64,000 nucleotides of DNA, from assembly GCA_009861545.1 (NCBI GenBank), contig VXME01000150.1, forward strand, positions 1 through 64,000. Reading direction: 5' to 3'. The position numbers and the translations under genes were made by a program. Positions 25,563 through 34,691 of this stretch are shown here, piece by piece. Positions within the stretch are counted from its first letter, which is position 1, and each line of letters opens with the position of its first letter. Below the pieces are notes generated by a model. It did no database searches and was not told the origin of the DNA. It saw nothing but the letters and a program-made list of their open reading frames with translations. The stretch comes from Acidobacteriota bacterium. GTDB taxonomy: Bacteria; Acidobacteriota; Vicinamibacteria; Vicinamibacterales; UBA8438.

Positions 25563-28280
25563 ATGTGGCGGCAACTCCATCTCCGGCTGCGCTCGCTCTT
25601 CCGCCGGCATGGGCAGGAAAGCGAGCTCGACGAGGAGATCCGATTTCATCTCGCCAACGAGACCGAGGAGCTGATGGCCGCCGGGATGTCACCCAAGGAG
25701 GCCCGCGCTGCTGCGCAGCGCGATTTCGGCAACGTGACGCTCATCCGCGAGTTGACCCGCGAAGCCTGGGGCTGGGCTCCTGCCGAGCGCTTCCTTCACG
25801 ACATTCGCTCCGCGATACGGGGGGTGCAGAAGGCCAAGGGCTGGGCGCTCGTCGTGCTGGCCTCGCTCGCCTTGGGCATCGGCGCCAACACCGCGCTCTT
25901 CAGCGCCGTCGACGGGCTGCTCTTCAGGACGATTCCGGTCCCGGACCCCGACGGTCTCGTACGCCTGCGTTGGACCGGCGACAACGGCGCCAGGCATGTT
26001 GGGATCTCCTACGGCTACACCCGGGGAGACGGCGTCCAGGGGTACTTCTCCTACCCCGTCTTCGAAGCCCTGCGGGACGCCAACGAGACGCTCTCCGGGC
26101 TGTTCGCGGTGGCGCAGACGCCGTTGACCCTGATCGTCGACGGCAGGGCCGAGGTCGCAACCGGCTTCGCCGCTACCGGCGGCTACTTCGGGGTCCTCGG
26201 CCTGCGGCCGGCCGCGGGCCGCGCCATCGGCCCCGACGACGACCGGCCGGGAGCCGAGCCGGTGGCGATGATCAGCCATCGGTTCCGGCAACGCCGCTTC
26301 GACGCGGACGAGGAAGCGGTAGGCAAGGTCATCCGCGTGAACGACGTCCCCACCACCATCGTGGGCGTGCTCCCCCCCGGCTACACCGGCATTCGGCGGC
26401 CGGACGCCGCCGCCGCCGACGTGCACCTGCCCCTCGCCACCCTGCCCCTGCCGGAACGCGACGATCGCCTGGCGGACGGGACGACGTGGTGGCTCCCGAT
26501 CATGGGGCGGCTGAAACCGGGGGCGACCGCGGCCCAGGTGCAGGGCAACCTGGACGGGGTGCTCCGGGCCGCCGCGCAATCGGCGCTGGCGTCGCACCTC
26601 GACGGCCTGTCCGAGGAAGAACGGGCGCTCCCGCGGAACCGCGATCTGAGCGCCGAGCCGCGGCTGCTCGTCGATTCCGGCCGGCAGGGCCTCTACGACG
26701 CGAATCCCCGGTCGTCCGGCCAGGCCCTCGTCCTGGGCGTCGTCGTCGCCCTCGTCCTGCTCATCGTGTGCGCCAACGTGGCCACGCTGCTGCTGTCGCG
26801 GGCGGTGTCACGACACCGCGAGGTGGCGATCCGCATGTCGGTCGGCGCTTCGCGGGGACGGCTGATTCGGCAACTGGTGACCGAGAGCCTGTTCCTGTCG
26901 GCGACCGGTGGGGCGCTCGCGCTGCCTGTTGCCTGGGCGGCGCGTGGACTGCTGCCGTTCGGCCAGACGAGCCCGTTCGACTGGCGGGTCTTCGCGTTCG
27001 CCGCGATGCTGAGCCTGGCCGCCGGGATGATGTTCAGTCTCGTGCCGGCCCTGCGCGCCACCCGCGCCGAGCCGTTGGACGCGCTCAAGGAACAGAGCCG
27101 GAGCGTGACCCTGTCGCGCTCCCGGCTGAGCCGGGCGTTGATCGTGGTCCAGGTCGCGTTGTCGCTGGCGCTGCTGGTCGGCGCCGGGCTCTTCCTCAAG
27201 ACCCTGGCCAACCTGCGAGGCGTCGACGTCGGGTTCAATCCGGAGCAGGTGCTGCTGTTCCAGATGGACTCGGCGCGGAGCGGCTACGGCCCCGAGGAGT
27301 CGGTCGCGCTCTACGCCAGGGTCCGCGACAGCGTGCAGCGGCTGCCGGGCGTGCGCTCCGTCACCATGGCGCAGCAGGCGCTACTGGCCGGCGGGAGGTC
27401 GAGGGGCACGGTCCACGTCGAGGGCGGGACCGACCCGGGACGCGCCACGCACATGATGACCGTGGCGCCCGGCTTCTTCGACACGATGGAGATTTCGCTG
27501 CTGGCGGGACGCGCCTTCGAGGCCCGCGACGACGCGGACGCGCCGAGGGTCGCAGTGATCAACGCAGCCGCCGCGACGGAGCTGTTCGGGGTCGAGAATG
27601 CCGTCGGCCGGCGGTTCGGTTTCGACCAGGAGGAGCGCGGCGAGATCGAGGTCGTTGGCGTCGCCCGGGACAACCGCTACGACGACCTCCGGGGCGCGGT
27701 GCCGCCGACGGTGTTCCGCTCGGCCGTGCAGTCTCCCCTGCGCGCCGCCACGTTCGCGGTCCGGACCGGCGGCCCCCCGAACGCCCTGACGCCGGCGGTG
27801 CGCGAAGCCGTCCGGCAGATCGACCCGCGGCTCCCGATCATGAACGTCACCACCCAGACCGCGGCGATCGAGCAGCGGTTGTCCGACGAGCGCCTCTACG
27901 CCCTCGCCTATACCGCCTTCGGCGGCCTGGCGACGCTGCTGGCCGCCATCGGGCTGTTCGGGCTGGCCTCGTACACCGTCACGCAGCGCACCAACGAGGT
28001 CGGCATCCGGATGGCACTCGGCGCGCCGTCGACGGGCATCGCCTGGATGGTCCTGCGCGAGTCGCTGGTGCTCGTCGCCGCCGGCGTCGCGGCCGGGGTC
28101 GGCATGGTGCTGCTCGCCGGACGCCTGATCGCGAGCCTGATCCACGGTCTCGCCCCCACCGACCCGATCACGATCGTGCAGGCGGCTGCGCTGCTGGCGG
28201 GAATCGCGGCGGCGGCTGTCTGGTTCCCCGCGCGCCGCGCCGCGCGCGTCGACCCCCTGACCGCCCTCCACAAAGAGTGA
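25563..28280 (+). CDS. ADOP-type ABC transporter permease (MacB/FtsX-like), full length
   Basis: The 905-residue product has the N-terminal ADOP cap (ELDEEIRFHLANETEEL, GMSPKEARAAAQRDFGN, about residues 20-60), then TM1 (ALVVLASLALGIGANTALFS), a large periplasmic MacB-type domain, an FtsX bundle around residues 380-480, a second periplasmic domain and a final FtsX bundle ending FPARRAARVDPLTALHKE. No ATPase gene is adjacent, hence 'orphan permease'. The ATG at 25563 is preceded by GAGGCACG. With the PadR gene it should form a two-gene operon. The substrate is unknown; antimicrobial or lipoprotein export is typical of MacB relatives. Confidence 0.9.
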   Translation: MWRQLHLRLRSLFRRHGQESELDEEIRFHLANETEELMAAGMSPKEARAAAQRDFGNVTLIRELTREAWGWAPAERFLHDIRSAIRGVQKAKGWALVVLASLALGIGANTALFSAVDGLLFRTIPVPDPDGLVRLRWTGDNGARHVGISYGYTRGDGVQGYFSYPVFEALRDANETLSGLFAVAQTPLTLIVDGRAEVATGFAATGGYFGVLGLRPAAGRAIGPDDDRPGAEPVAMISHRFRQRRFDADEEAVGKVIRVNDVPTTIVGVLPPGYTGIRRPDAAAADVHLPLATLPLPERDDRLADGTTWWLPIMGRLKPGATAAQVQGNLDGVLRAAAQSALASHLDGLSEEERALPRNRDLSAEPRLLVDSGRQGLYDANPRSSGQALVLGVVVALVLLIVCANVATLLLSRAVSRHREVAIRMSVGASRGRLIRQLVTESLFLSATGGALALPVAWAARGLLPFGQTSPFDWRVFAFAAMLSLAAGMMFSLVPALRATRAEPLDALKEQSRSVTLSRSRLSRALIVVQVALSLALLVGAGLFLKTLANLRGVDVGFNPEQVLLFQMDSARSGYGPEESVALYARVRDSVQRLPGVRSVTMAQQALLAGGRSRGTVHVEGGTDPGRATHMMTVAPGFFDTMEISLLAGRAFEARDDADAPRVAVINAAAATELFGVENAVGRRFGFDQEERGEIEVVGVARDNRYDDLRGAVPPTVFRSAVQSPLRAATFAVRTGGPPNALTPAVREAVRQIDPRLPIMNVTTQTAAIEQRLSDERLYALAYTAFGGLATLLAAIGLFGLASYTVTQRTNEVGIRMALGAPSTGIAWMVLRESLVLVAAGVAAGVGMVLLAGRLIASLIHGLAPTDPITIVQAAALLAGIAAAAVWFPARRAARVDPLTALHKE

Positions 28281-28481
28281 GTTCAGTGGCCGCCGTGCCG
28301 ACCCGGCTGGGCCGGACGGGTGCAAGACAAGCTGCCGGCGGCCAGTAGCTTTCCCGTTTGGCAAAGTGGAAGTCAACGCGCGAATCGTGGCTGGAGTTCC
28401 GCAAGCAAGTCCCGTACTATGAATGACTTGCGAGAAACACAGACTGCCAGCGATGCCTTGACGCCATCGAAGGAGCGCGCC

Positions 28482-28922
28482 ATGTCCCGAGTCCAGCTTG
28501 CCATCAACGTGACCGACCTCGACAAGGCGATCACATTCTATTCCCGCCTGTTCGACACTGCCCCCGCGAAGGTGAAGCCCGGCTACGCGAACTTCGCGAT
28601 CGCCGATCCGCCGCTGAAGCTGGTCCTCTTCGAGAGCCGGGAGGGAGCGACCCTCAATCACCTGGGCGTCGAGGCGGAGACGGCCGAGGAGGTCGCGGCG
28701 GCCGAACGCCGCCTGCGCGGGGCCGGACTCGAGACCACCGGCGTCGAGGACGCCATCTGCTGCTACGCGGAGAAGACCGAGACGTGGCTGGTCGACCCCG
28801 ACGGCGCCCGCTGGGAGTGGTACGTCAAGTCCGGAGACGCCGGGCAACTCCACAAGACGGCCGCCGGCAGCCAATCGTCCTGCACAACCGACGACACCAC
28901 ATCCGCAACCTGCTGCACCTGA
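28482..28922 (+). CDS. CadI/ArsI-family VOC metalloprotein (heavy metal or organoarsenical related)
   Basis: The 146-residue product follows the CadI/ArsI pattern of the vicinal-oxygen-chelate fold: MSRVQLAINVTDLDKAITFYSRLF in the first 24 residues is the family start, then PGYANFAIADPPLKLVLFE, LNHLGVEAE (His60) and the adjacent cysteines CCYA at 93-96, ending DPDGARWEWYV. The C-terminus adds a Cys-containing tail ending TCCT. Mycobacterial CadI is induced by cadmium and ArsI cleaves C-As bonds using the vicinal cysteines. No ars genes are near, so the function here is inferred from family only. Confidence 0.85.
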   Translation: MSRVQLAINVTDLDKAITFYSRLFDTAPAKVKPGYANFAIADPPLKLVLFESREGATLNHLGVEAETAEEVAAAERRLRGAGLETTGVEDAICCYAEKTETWLVDPDGARWEWYVKSGDAGQLHKTAAGSQSSCTTDDTTSATCCT

Positions 28923-29063
28923 GCCGCACGCCCGCCGGCGGCGGAACAGCCTCCGCGCCGGGCCTGCCGCCCCGCCGTGCAAGCAGCGGTAGATCCACGT
29001 AGCGGTAAGATGCCCGGGTCGTCGGTCGGATCGCCGGCTCTCCCCGCGTATGGAGGTATCGAG

Positions 29064-30830
29064 ATGCCGTACCTGTCACGCGCCGCACGATTCGCACTGC
29101 ACGCCGCTATCGCCCTGCCGTTGCTGACCACGTTCTCGCCGGTCGTCCACGCACAGACGTCCTCGGACTTCGTGCCGGTCACCGACGCCATGCTCGAGGA
29201 TCCGGCGCCGGCGGACTGGCTGACGTGGCGCCGCACGCCCGACGGCTGGGGCTACAGCCCGCTCGACCAGGTCGACCGCGACAACGTCGGCAGTCTGCGC
29301 ATGGTCTGGTCGCGCGCCCTGACCGAGGGCAGCCAGGAAGGGACCCCGCTGGCCTACGGGGGCGTGCTCTACATGCCCAATCCCGGGGACGTCATCCAGG
29401 CCATCGACGCCGAGACCGGCGATCTCGTCTGGGAGTACCGCCGCGACAATCCGGAAGACGTCACCGAGTACGTCGGCAATCTCACGACGAACCGGAACAT
29501 CGCGATCTACGGCCGCCACATCATCGACACCAGCGTCGACAATCACGTCTTCGCCCTCGACGTCGAGACGGGCCGGCTCGCCTGGGAGACGCCGATCCTC
29601 GACTACACCAGGAACCCGGCCCGCCACTCGTCGGGACCGATCATCGCCGGCGGCAAGGTCGTGTCCGGGCGAAGCTGCATGCCGCGCGGCGGCCCCGAAG
29701 CCTGCGTCATCACCGCCCACGACGCGACGACCGGCGAGGAGATCTGGCGGCGGCGTACCGTCCCGGCCCCCGGCGAGCCGGGCGACGAAACCTGGGGCGG
29801 CATCCCCTTCGAGGAACGCGTGCACGTCGGATCCTGGATGGCGCCGAGCTACGACCCGGCGCTGAACCTCGTCTACGTCGGCACGTCGGTCACCTCTCCC
29901 GCGCCGAAGTTCATGCTCGGGGGCGTCGAGAACCAGCACCTGTACCACAACTCCACGCTGGCCCTCCACGGCGACACGGGCGAGATCGTGTGGTACTACC
30001 AGCACCTCAACGACCACTGGGACCTCGATCACCCCTTCGAGCGCATCCTCGTCGACACGGCGGTGGCGCCCGACCCGGCGGCGGTGAGCTGGATCAACCC
30101 GCGACTCACCCCCGGCGAGACGCGCCGGGTCCTGACCGGCATTCCCGGCAAGACCGGCGTCGTCTATGCGCTCGACCGGGCCACCGGCGAGTTCCTCTGG
30201 GCGCGGCCGACGGTGACCCAGAACGTCATCAGAGCCATCGACGGGGCCACCGGTGACGTCATCGAGAACGCCGAGGTCGTCTTCAGCGCCGAGGGCCAGG
30301 ACGTGCTGGCCTGCCCCACCTGGATCGGCGGCAAGGACTGGGAGGCCGGCGCCTACAGCCCCCGGACCAACCGCATGTACATGCCGTTGCGCAACGCCTG
30401 CGCGCGGATGATGGCCACCCGCGACGGCGGCATGGATCTCTACGCGCTCGCGGTGCGTACCGAGTTCGCCCCGGGCTTCGATCAACTCGGTACGGTGCAG
30501 GCGATCTCGGCCGAGACCGGCGCCACCGAGTGGATCCACTCACAGCGAACCGCCACCATGTCGCTCGTCGCGACCGGCGGCGGGCTCGTGTTCGGCGGCG
30601 ACGTCAACGGGCGCTTCCGGGCGTTCGACGACGAGACCGGCGCGGTGCTCTGGGAAATCAATCTCGGCTCGGCGGTCACCGGCTTCCCCATCACCTACGC
30701 GGTCGACGGCCGGCAGTACGTGGCGGTGAGCACGGGGACGGCCGGCACCGCGTCGGGGTTCATCCGGCTGACGCCGGAAATCACGCCGAGCGCCGGGAAC
30801 AATCTGTTCGTCTTCGCGTTACCGGAGTGA
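29064..30830 (+). CDS. exported PQQ-dependent alcohol dehydrogenase-like quinoprotein (copy B)
   Basis: The 588-residue product is a close paralog of the protein at 19829-21595 and has exactly the same length. It has a signal peptide (FALHAAIALPLLTTFSPVVHAQ) and propeller repeats. The catalytic segment WDLD lies at residues 319-322, and SGRSCMPRGGPEACVI carries the two cysteines also present in copy A. No cytochrome domain is fused. GGAGGT lies upstream of the ATG. Divergence is concentrated in the signal peptide and scattered positions. It probably oxidises a small alcohol or related compound in the periplasm. Confidence 0.88.
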   Translation: MPYLSRAARFALHAAIALPLLTTFSPVVHAQTSSDFVPVTDAMLEDPAPADWLTWRRTPDGWGYSPLDQVDRDNVGSLRMVWSRALTEGSQEGTPLAYGGVLYMPNPGDVIQAIDAETGDLVWEYRRDNPEDVTEYVGNLTTNRNIAIYGRHIIDTSVDNHVFALDVETGRLAWETPILDYTRNPARHSSGPIIAGGKVVSGRSCMPRGGPEACVITAHDATTGEEIWRRRTVPAPGEPGDETWGGIPFEERVHVGSWMAPSYDPALNLVYVGTSVTSPAPKFMLGGVENQHLYHNSTLALHGDTGEIVWYYQHLNDHWDLDHPFERILVDTAVAPDPAAVSWINPRLTPGETRRVLTGIPGKTGVVYALDRATGEFLWARPTVTQNVIRAIDGATGDVIENAEVVFSAEGQDVLACPTWIGGKDWEAGAYSPRTNRMYMPLRNACARMMATRDGGMDLYALAVRTEFAPGFDQLGTVQAISAETGATEWIHSQRTATMSLVATGGGLVFGGDVNGRFRAFDDETGAVLWEINLGSAVTGFPITYAVDGRQYVAVSTGTAGTASGFIRLTPEITPSAGNNLFVFALPE

Positions 30831-30868
30831 CGTGGCGGTCGTCTTGGGCGCGGACGCCGGGACGGTAT

Positions 30869-31330
30869 TCAAGGCCGCAGCAACTCACCTGTGACGAAGA
30901 CGCGGCGGCACGCGGCGATGACGCCGTCGGGGCGAAAAGTGCATTCGAGCGCGGCGGCTCCGGCCTGTAGCGGGACGATCAGCGACTCGGGAACATCGTC
31001 GTCCAGACCGACCACCATCTCCGCGTTCACCGTCGCCCTCAGACCCATGCCCACGTCGATGCCTTCGTGGACGACAGAGCGGAATCCAGGCAACGTGAAC
31101 AGGACGGCGTAGGTGTCCCGCGGCAGATCCGCGATCCGGTACCGGCCATCGAGGTCGGTCACGTCGAGGCGTGGCTCGCCCAGCGTCGAGCCGACTGCCT
31201 GAACGGTGACCCCTGGCAAAGCGTCGCCGGCTGTGTCGAGCACTTGGCCGACGATGACCCCGTCCTGTGCCGACGCGAACGCAGACGCCAGAATGAACGC
31301 CGCGAACAGAGCCGAAGCGGTAACTCGCAT
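30869..31330 (-). CDS. exported carboxypeptidase-regulatory-like domain protein
   Basis: The 153-residue product has a signal peptide (MRVTASALFAAFILASAFASAQ) and one carboxypeptidase-regulatory-like sandwich (IVGQVLDTAGDALPGVTVQAVG, TDLDGRYRIADLPRDTYAVLF). A C-terminal part follows with two cysteines (LECTFRPDGVIAACRRV) that could form a disulfide. Such stand-alone domains are probably surface or periplasmic binding modules. Its partner is unknown. It converges with the PQQ dehydrogenase gene. Confidence 0.65.
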   Translation of the reverse strand: MRVTASALFAAFILASAFASAQDGVIVGQVLDTAGDALPGVTVQAVGSTLGEPRLDVTDLDGRYRIADLPRDTYAVLFTLPGFRSVVHEGIDVGMGLRATVNAEMVVGLDDDVPESLIVPLQAGAAALECTFRPDGVIAACRRVFVTGELLRP

Positions 31331-31428
31331 GGAGAAACCTCCCGTTCGCATCATACCGTGAGCACTCGTCGCTGTAGCGTTGCGTCCATGGTGCAAGAAT
31401 CAGACAGAACCATCGGGTTGTTGTTTTG

Positions 31429-31640
31429 AAGAAGGCGACGGTCGTCATTGGCCGTCTCCGAACGGTGACGAGCACGAAAGCGTCCTGCACGTCGAACTCG
31501 GGCGGTGGATTGCCGTTCTCCGCCAACGTCCTGCGGGCCGTCTCGATGCCGATTCCGAAGCGCTGCATGAAGCCCATGTTCTTCATGGCTTCCGCGATCA
31601 GTTCTGCGTCGCCGAGCATGCCTCCACTGCCTCCGGTTCC
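31429..31640 (-). pseudogene. C-terminal remnant of a RecG-like/AlbA-type ATP-binding protein
   Basis: On the minus strand the frame reads ELIAEAMKNMGFMQRFGIGIE, TARRTLAENGNPPPEF, FVLVTVRRRP. This is the closing part of COG2865-type proteins (AlbA_2 domain plus HATPase_c_4), in which GxGI followed by A...L...G.P.PEF and VTL/V-RRRP is typical. The N-terminal 350 or so residues are missing, and no stop follows at the expected place. It is a decayed fragment in the 372-bp gap between two intact genes. Confidence 0.6.
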
Positions 31641-31702
31641 GATGCCGCGTCAATCCTCTTCGATTATGGCGCGGGCCGCGTGCGGCAAGGGTTCTGTACG
31701 CG

Positions 31703-32125
31703 TCACCAGCCGTACTGGCCCTTCGACACCCGGTCGAACGACTCCCGGACGAGCTCCCGCAGCACGTCCATGTCGATGTCCTCCAGCTTCTTGATGTAGA
31801 GGCACGACTTCCCCGTCGTGTAGCGGCCGAGATTTCTCATCAGCGCCTCGTGCCGCTGGAAGCCGGTCATGATGTAGACTGTCAGGCTCTGCTTGCGCGG
31901 CGACACGCCGGTCGCCATCCAGTCGCCCTCGCGCCCGGAGGGGTACTTGTAGTGGTAGCTGCCGAAGCCGATGATGCTGTCGCCCCACATCGCGGGCGGC
32001 TCACCCGTGACACCGGCCATCAGGTCGACGACGGCGCGGCAGTCCTCCCGGCGTTTCTCGTTCTCGATACCGTCGAGGAAGGCCCCGACGTCCGCGTCGT
32101 TCTGCTTCGTCTTCAGCTCGGCCAT
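31703..32125 (-). CDS. DUF1801 (YdhG-like) domain protein
   Basis: The 140-residue product begins MAELKTKQNDADVGAFLDGIE and shows the DUF1801 core: MWGDSIIGFGSYHYKYPSG, then YIMTGFQRHEALMRNLGRYTTGKSCLYIKK and a helical end DMDVLRELVRESFDRV. Proteins of this fold are small and cytoplasmic; their biochemical role is unsettled. The ATG at 32125 fits the family length, and the longer frame upstream is arginine-rich noise. Confidence 0.85.
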   Translation of the reverse strand: MAELKTKQNDADVGAFLDGIENEKRREDCRAVVDLMAGVTGEPPAMWGDSIIGFGSYHYKYPSGREGDWMATGVSPRKQSLTVYIMTGFQRHEALMRNLGRYTTGKSCLYIKKLEDIDMDVLRELVRESFDRVSKGQYGW

Positions 32126-32195
32126 GGGGCCGAGTGTATCCGCTGAAGACCCCCGCCTGGTCTTGGTGACGAAGACGGACTCGGCCCAAGCGGCG

Positions 32196-34691
32196 CTATT
32201 CCGTGCGCAGCGCCGTCGTCGGCTCCGTCGCCGCCGCCCGCCGGGCGGGCAGCCAGGCGCCCGCGGCTGCTGCCGCGAACAGCAGCACGGCGGCAACTGC
32301 GAACGTCGTCGGATCCGTCGGCGCAATCCCATACAGCGGGGGCGCCAGCAACCGGGTCAGCGCGACGGCTCCCAAGAGCCCGAGCACGGTACCGGCGAAC
32401 GACTGCAGCACGGAGCGCCCCAGGACATGCCGGATCACCGCGCCGCGGGTAGCGCCGAGCGCGACCCGCACCCCGATCTCCCGCGTCCGCGCGCTCGTCT
32501 CGTACGCCACCACCGCATACAGGCCGGCGCCGGCCAGGAGCACCGCGAGCAGGGCGAACGCCGCCAGCAGCATCGTGATGAAACGCGGCTGGGCGAGGGT
32601 GGCCGCGACCACGTCGTCCATGGCGTGGACGGTGACCGGGAGCTGCGGATCGAGCCTCCACACCTGTTGCTTGAGCAGCCCGATGGGGTCGGAACCGGCG
32701 GCCGTCCGGACCAGCACGAACCGGGGCTGTCGCCACATACCGCTCCGACTGGCCCAGGGCAGGTAGATCTCGAACGGGTCCGGCCGGTCGACGTCGATGC
32801 CGAAGGCGTTCGTGTACACGCTGCCGGCCACGCCGACCACGGTGAGCCAGTCGCCGTCGTTCAGCAAGGCCAGGCGGGGCATCCGAAAGCGCTGCCCGAC
32901 CGCGGTGCCGGGCGGCCACAGCCGGTCGGCGAGATCGCGGCTGACGAGCGCGGCATCGGTCCGGGCGGCGTCCGCATCGAACCCGCGCCCCTCGAGAATC
33001 GGGATCTCGGCGGCGGCGAAGTAGCGGTTCGGGACGTAGTTGATGGTGACCGCGGCCTGGGCGATGTTCGCCTCGTCGGCGTCCAACCGGCCGAACGAGA
33101 ACATGGCGGGCAGAAACGGCACCTGCTCGGCCGGCGCGGCGCGCTCGACGCCCGGGACCGCCACGGTCAGATCGGCGAGCTGCGCAAGGAAGCGGGAGCG
33201 CGCCTCCGCCCCTTCATAGCGGTCCCCGGACAAGCGGGGCTCCAGCGCCACGGCATCGTCGGCCGTCCAGCCGATGTCGACGTCGAGCAGGGTCCAGAGG
33301 GAGCGTCCCATCAGCAACGCGCCGATCAGCAGCACGACGGCCAGGGTGCTCTGCACGGCGACGAGCCCGCCCCGCAGGCGGCCGTGGTCGCTGGCGCGGT
33401 GCGACCCGCGTCCCTGGATCTGCCCCATGAGATCGCGGCCTACCGTGAGGAGTGCCGGCGGCAGAGTCGCCGCTACGCCGGCGAACAGGGCCGCCATCGC
33501 CGCCCAGGCCGTCACCCGGCTGTCCACGTCGATGGGGTTCAGCAGTCCCCGGCCGAACTCGGGCGGCACGTTGGCGGCGGCGAGTCCGGCCAGCCACCGC
33601 GCGAACACCAGCCCGAGCAGCCCCGCCAAGGCGGCGATGAGCACCGACTCGGTAAGGAGCTGACGGCAGAGCCGCGGCCGGCTCGCCCCCGCCGCGGCGC
33701 GGATCGCGAACTCGCGCGTGCGGGACAACGCCTGCGACAGGAACAGGTTCGCGGCGTTGGCCCACGCGATTAGCAGTACGCAGGCGGCCAGCCCGAACAC
33801 CAGGAACAACGCGGCCCGCCGCTGCTGGACCCACGCGAACTGGCCATCGACGCCGAGCCCGGCGAGCTGGTTCAGCGACCTGAGACGGGTGGTGAACCCG
33901 GCCGAGGCCCACTCGGGGTTCCACTGGGTGGACAGCGCCGCCGCCCGCGCATCGGCCTGCTCGAACGTCACGTCTCGCCCGAGTCGCGCGCCCACCGAGA
34001 CCCGGCCCTCGCCCGGATCGCCGGAAGCGGCCCGGCGCCCCACGTCCAACGGCGCCCAGAAGACAGTGTGTGCGTCGGGGAACCGAAACGACGCCGGCAT
34101 CACGCCCACGATCGTGAGCTCGCCGTCGCTGAAGCGCAGCGGCCGGCCGACGATGGCCGCGTCCCCCCCGAAACGTGTCATCCAGGTCGCGTGGCCGATG
34201 ATCGCGACGGTGCCGAGCGTCTCGTCCGGCGCAAAGGCCCGTCCGAGCGCGGGCGCGACGCCAAGGAGCGGGAACAGGCCCGGCGATAGGCGGGCGCCCT
34301 GCATCGCCTCCGGCTCCCTGCCCCCGATGAAGACACGCTCTACGTGGACGTACGCCTCGACGCCGTCGAACAGCGTCCCCTCGTTGCGCCAGCTCTCCAC
34401 CATCGCCGCCGGCTGGCCCGGACCGCCGCCGGTCGGTCCGAACCGGTTCAGCTCCACCAGCCGCTGCGCATCCGCGAATGGCACCGCGTTCAGCAGCACG
34501 CTGTCGACGATGGCGAACACCGCCGTGGTCATACCCACGCCGAGTCCCAGGATGAGTACCACCGCGAGGGTGAACCGGGGCGCCCGGCGCAGCACGCGCG
34601 CGCCATAGCGCACGTCCTGCCACAGCGTGTCGAGCCAGTAGATCGACCCCTGGTTGATCTCCAGGCGCTGCGCGAGTGGCCGCTCGATCAA
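32196..34691 (-). CDS. ADOP-type ABC transporter permease lacking the N-terminal cap
   Basis: The 831-residue product starts MIERPLAQRLEINQGSIYWL and reaches TM1 (FTLAVVLILGLGVGMTTAVFA) by residue 40, so the ELDEEL/FGN cap seen in the 25563 protein is absent. The rest is standard: two MacB-type periplasmic domains, each followed by an FtsX bundle, and the end ARRAAATEPTTALRTE. Its ATG overlaps the stop of the upstream mazF-like gene by 4 bases (ATGA), so translation may be coupled to a toxin-antitoxin unit. The N-terminus may be an eroded cap. The substrate is unknown. Confidence 0.85.
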   Translation of the reverse strand: MIERPLAQRLEINQGSIYWLDTLWQDVRYGARVLRRAPRFTLAVVLILGLGVGMTTAVFAIVDSVLLNAVPFADAQRLVELNRFGPTGGGPGQPAAMVESWRNEGTLFDGVEAYVHVERVFIGGREPEAMQGARLSPGLFPLLGVAPALGRAFAPDETLGTVAIIGHATWMTRFGGDAAIVGRPLRFSDGELTIVGVMPASFRFPDAHTVFWAPLDVGRRAASGDPGEGRVSVGARLGRDVTFEQADARAAALSTQWNPEWASAGFTTRLRSLNQLAGLGVDGQFAWVQQRRAALFLVFGLAACVLLIAWANAANLFLSQALSRTREFAIRAAAGASRPRLCRQLLTESVLIAALAGLLGLVFARWLAGLAAANVPPEFGRGLLNPIDVDSRVTAWAAMAALFAGVAATLPPALLTVGRDLMGQIQGRGSHRASDHGRLRGGLVAVQSTLAVVLLIGALLMGRSLWTLLDVDIGWTADDAVALEPRLSGDRYEGAEARSRFLAQLADLTVAVPGVERAAPAEQVPFLPAMFSFGRLDADEANIAQAAVTINYVPNRYFAAAEIPILEGRGFDADAARTDAALVSRDLADRLWPPGTAVGQRFRMPRLALLNDGDWLTVVGVAGSVYTNAFGIDVDRPDPFEIYLPWASRSGMWRQPRFVLVRTAAGSDPIGLLKQQVWRLDPQLPVTVHAMDDVVAATLAQPRFITMLLAAFALLAVLLAGAGLYAVVAYETSARTREIGVRVALGATRGAVIRHVLGRSVLQSFAGTVLGLLGAVALTRLLAPPLYGIAPTDPTTFAVAAVLLFAAAAAGAWLPARRAAATEPTTALRTE

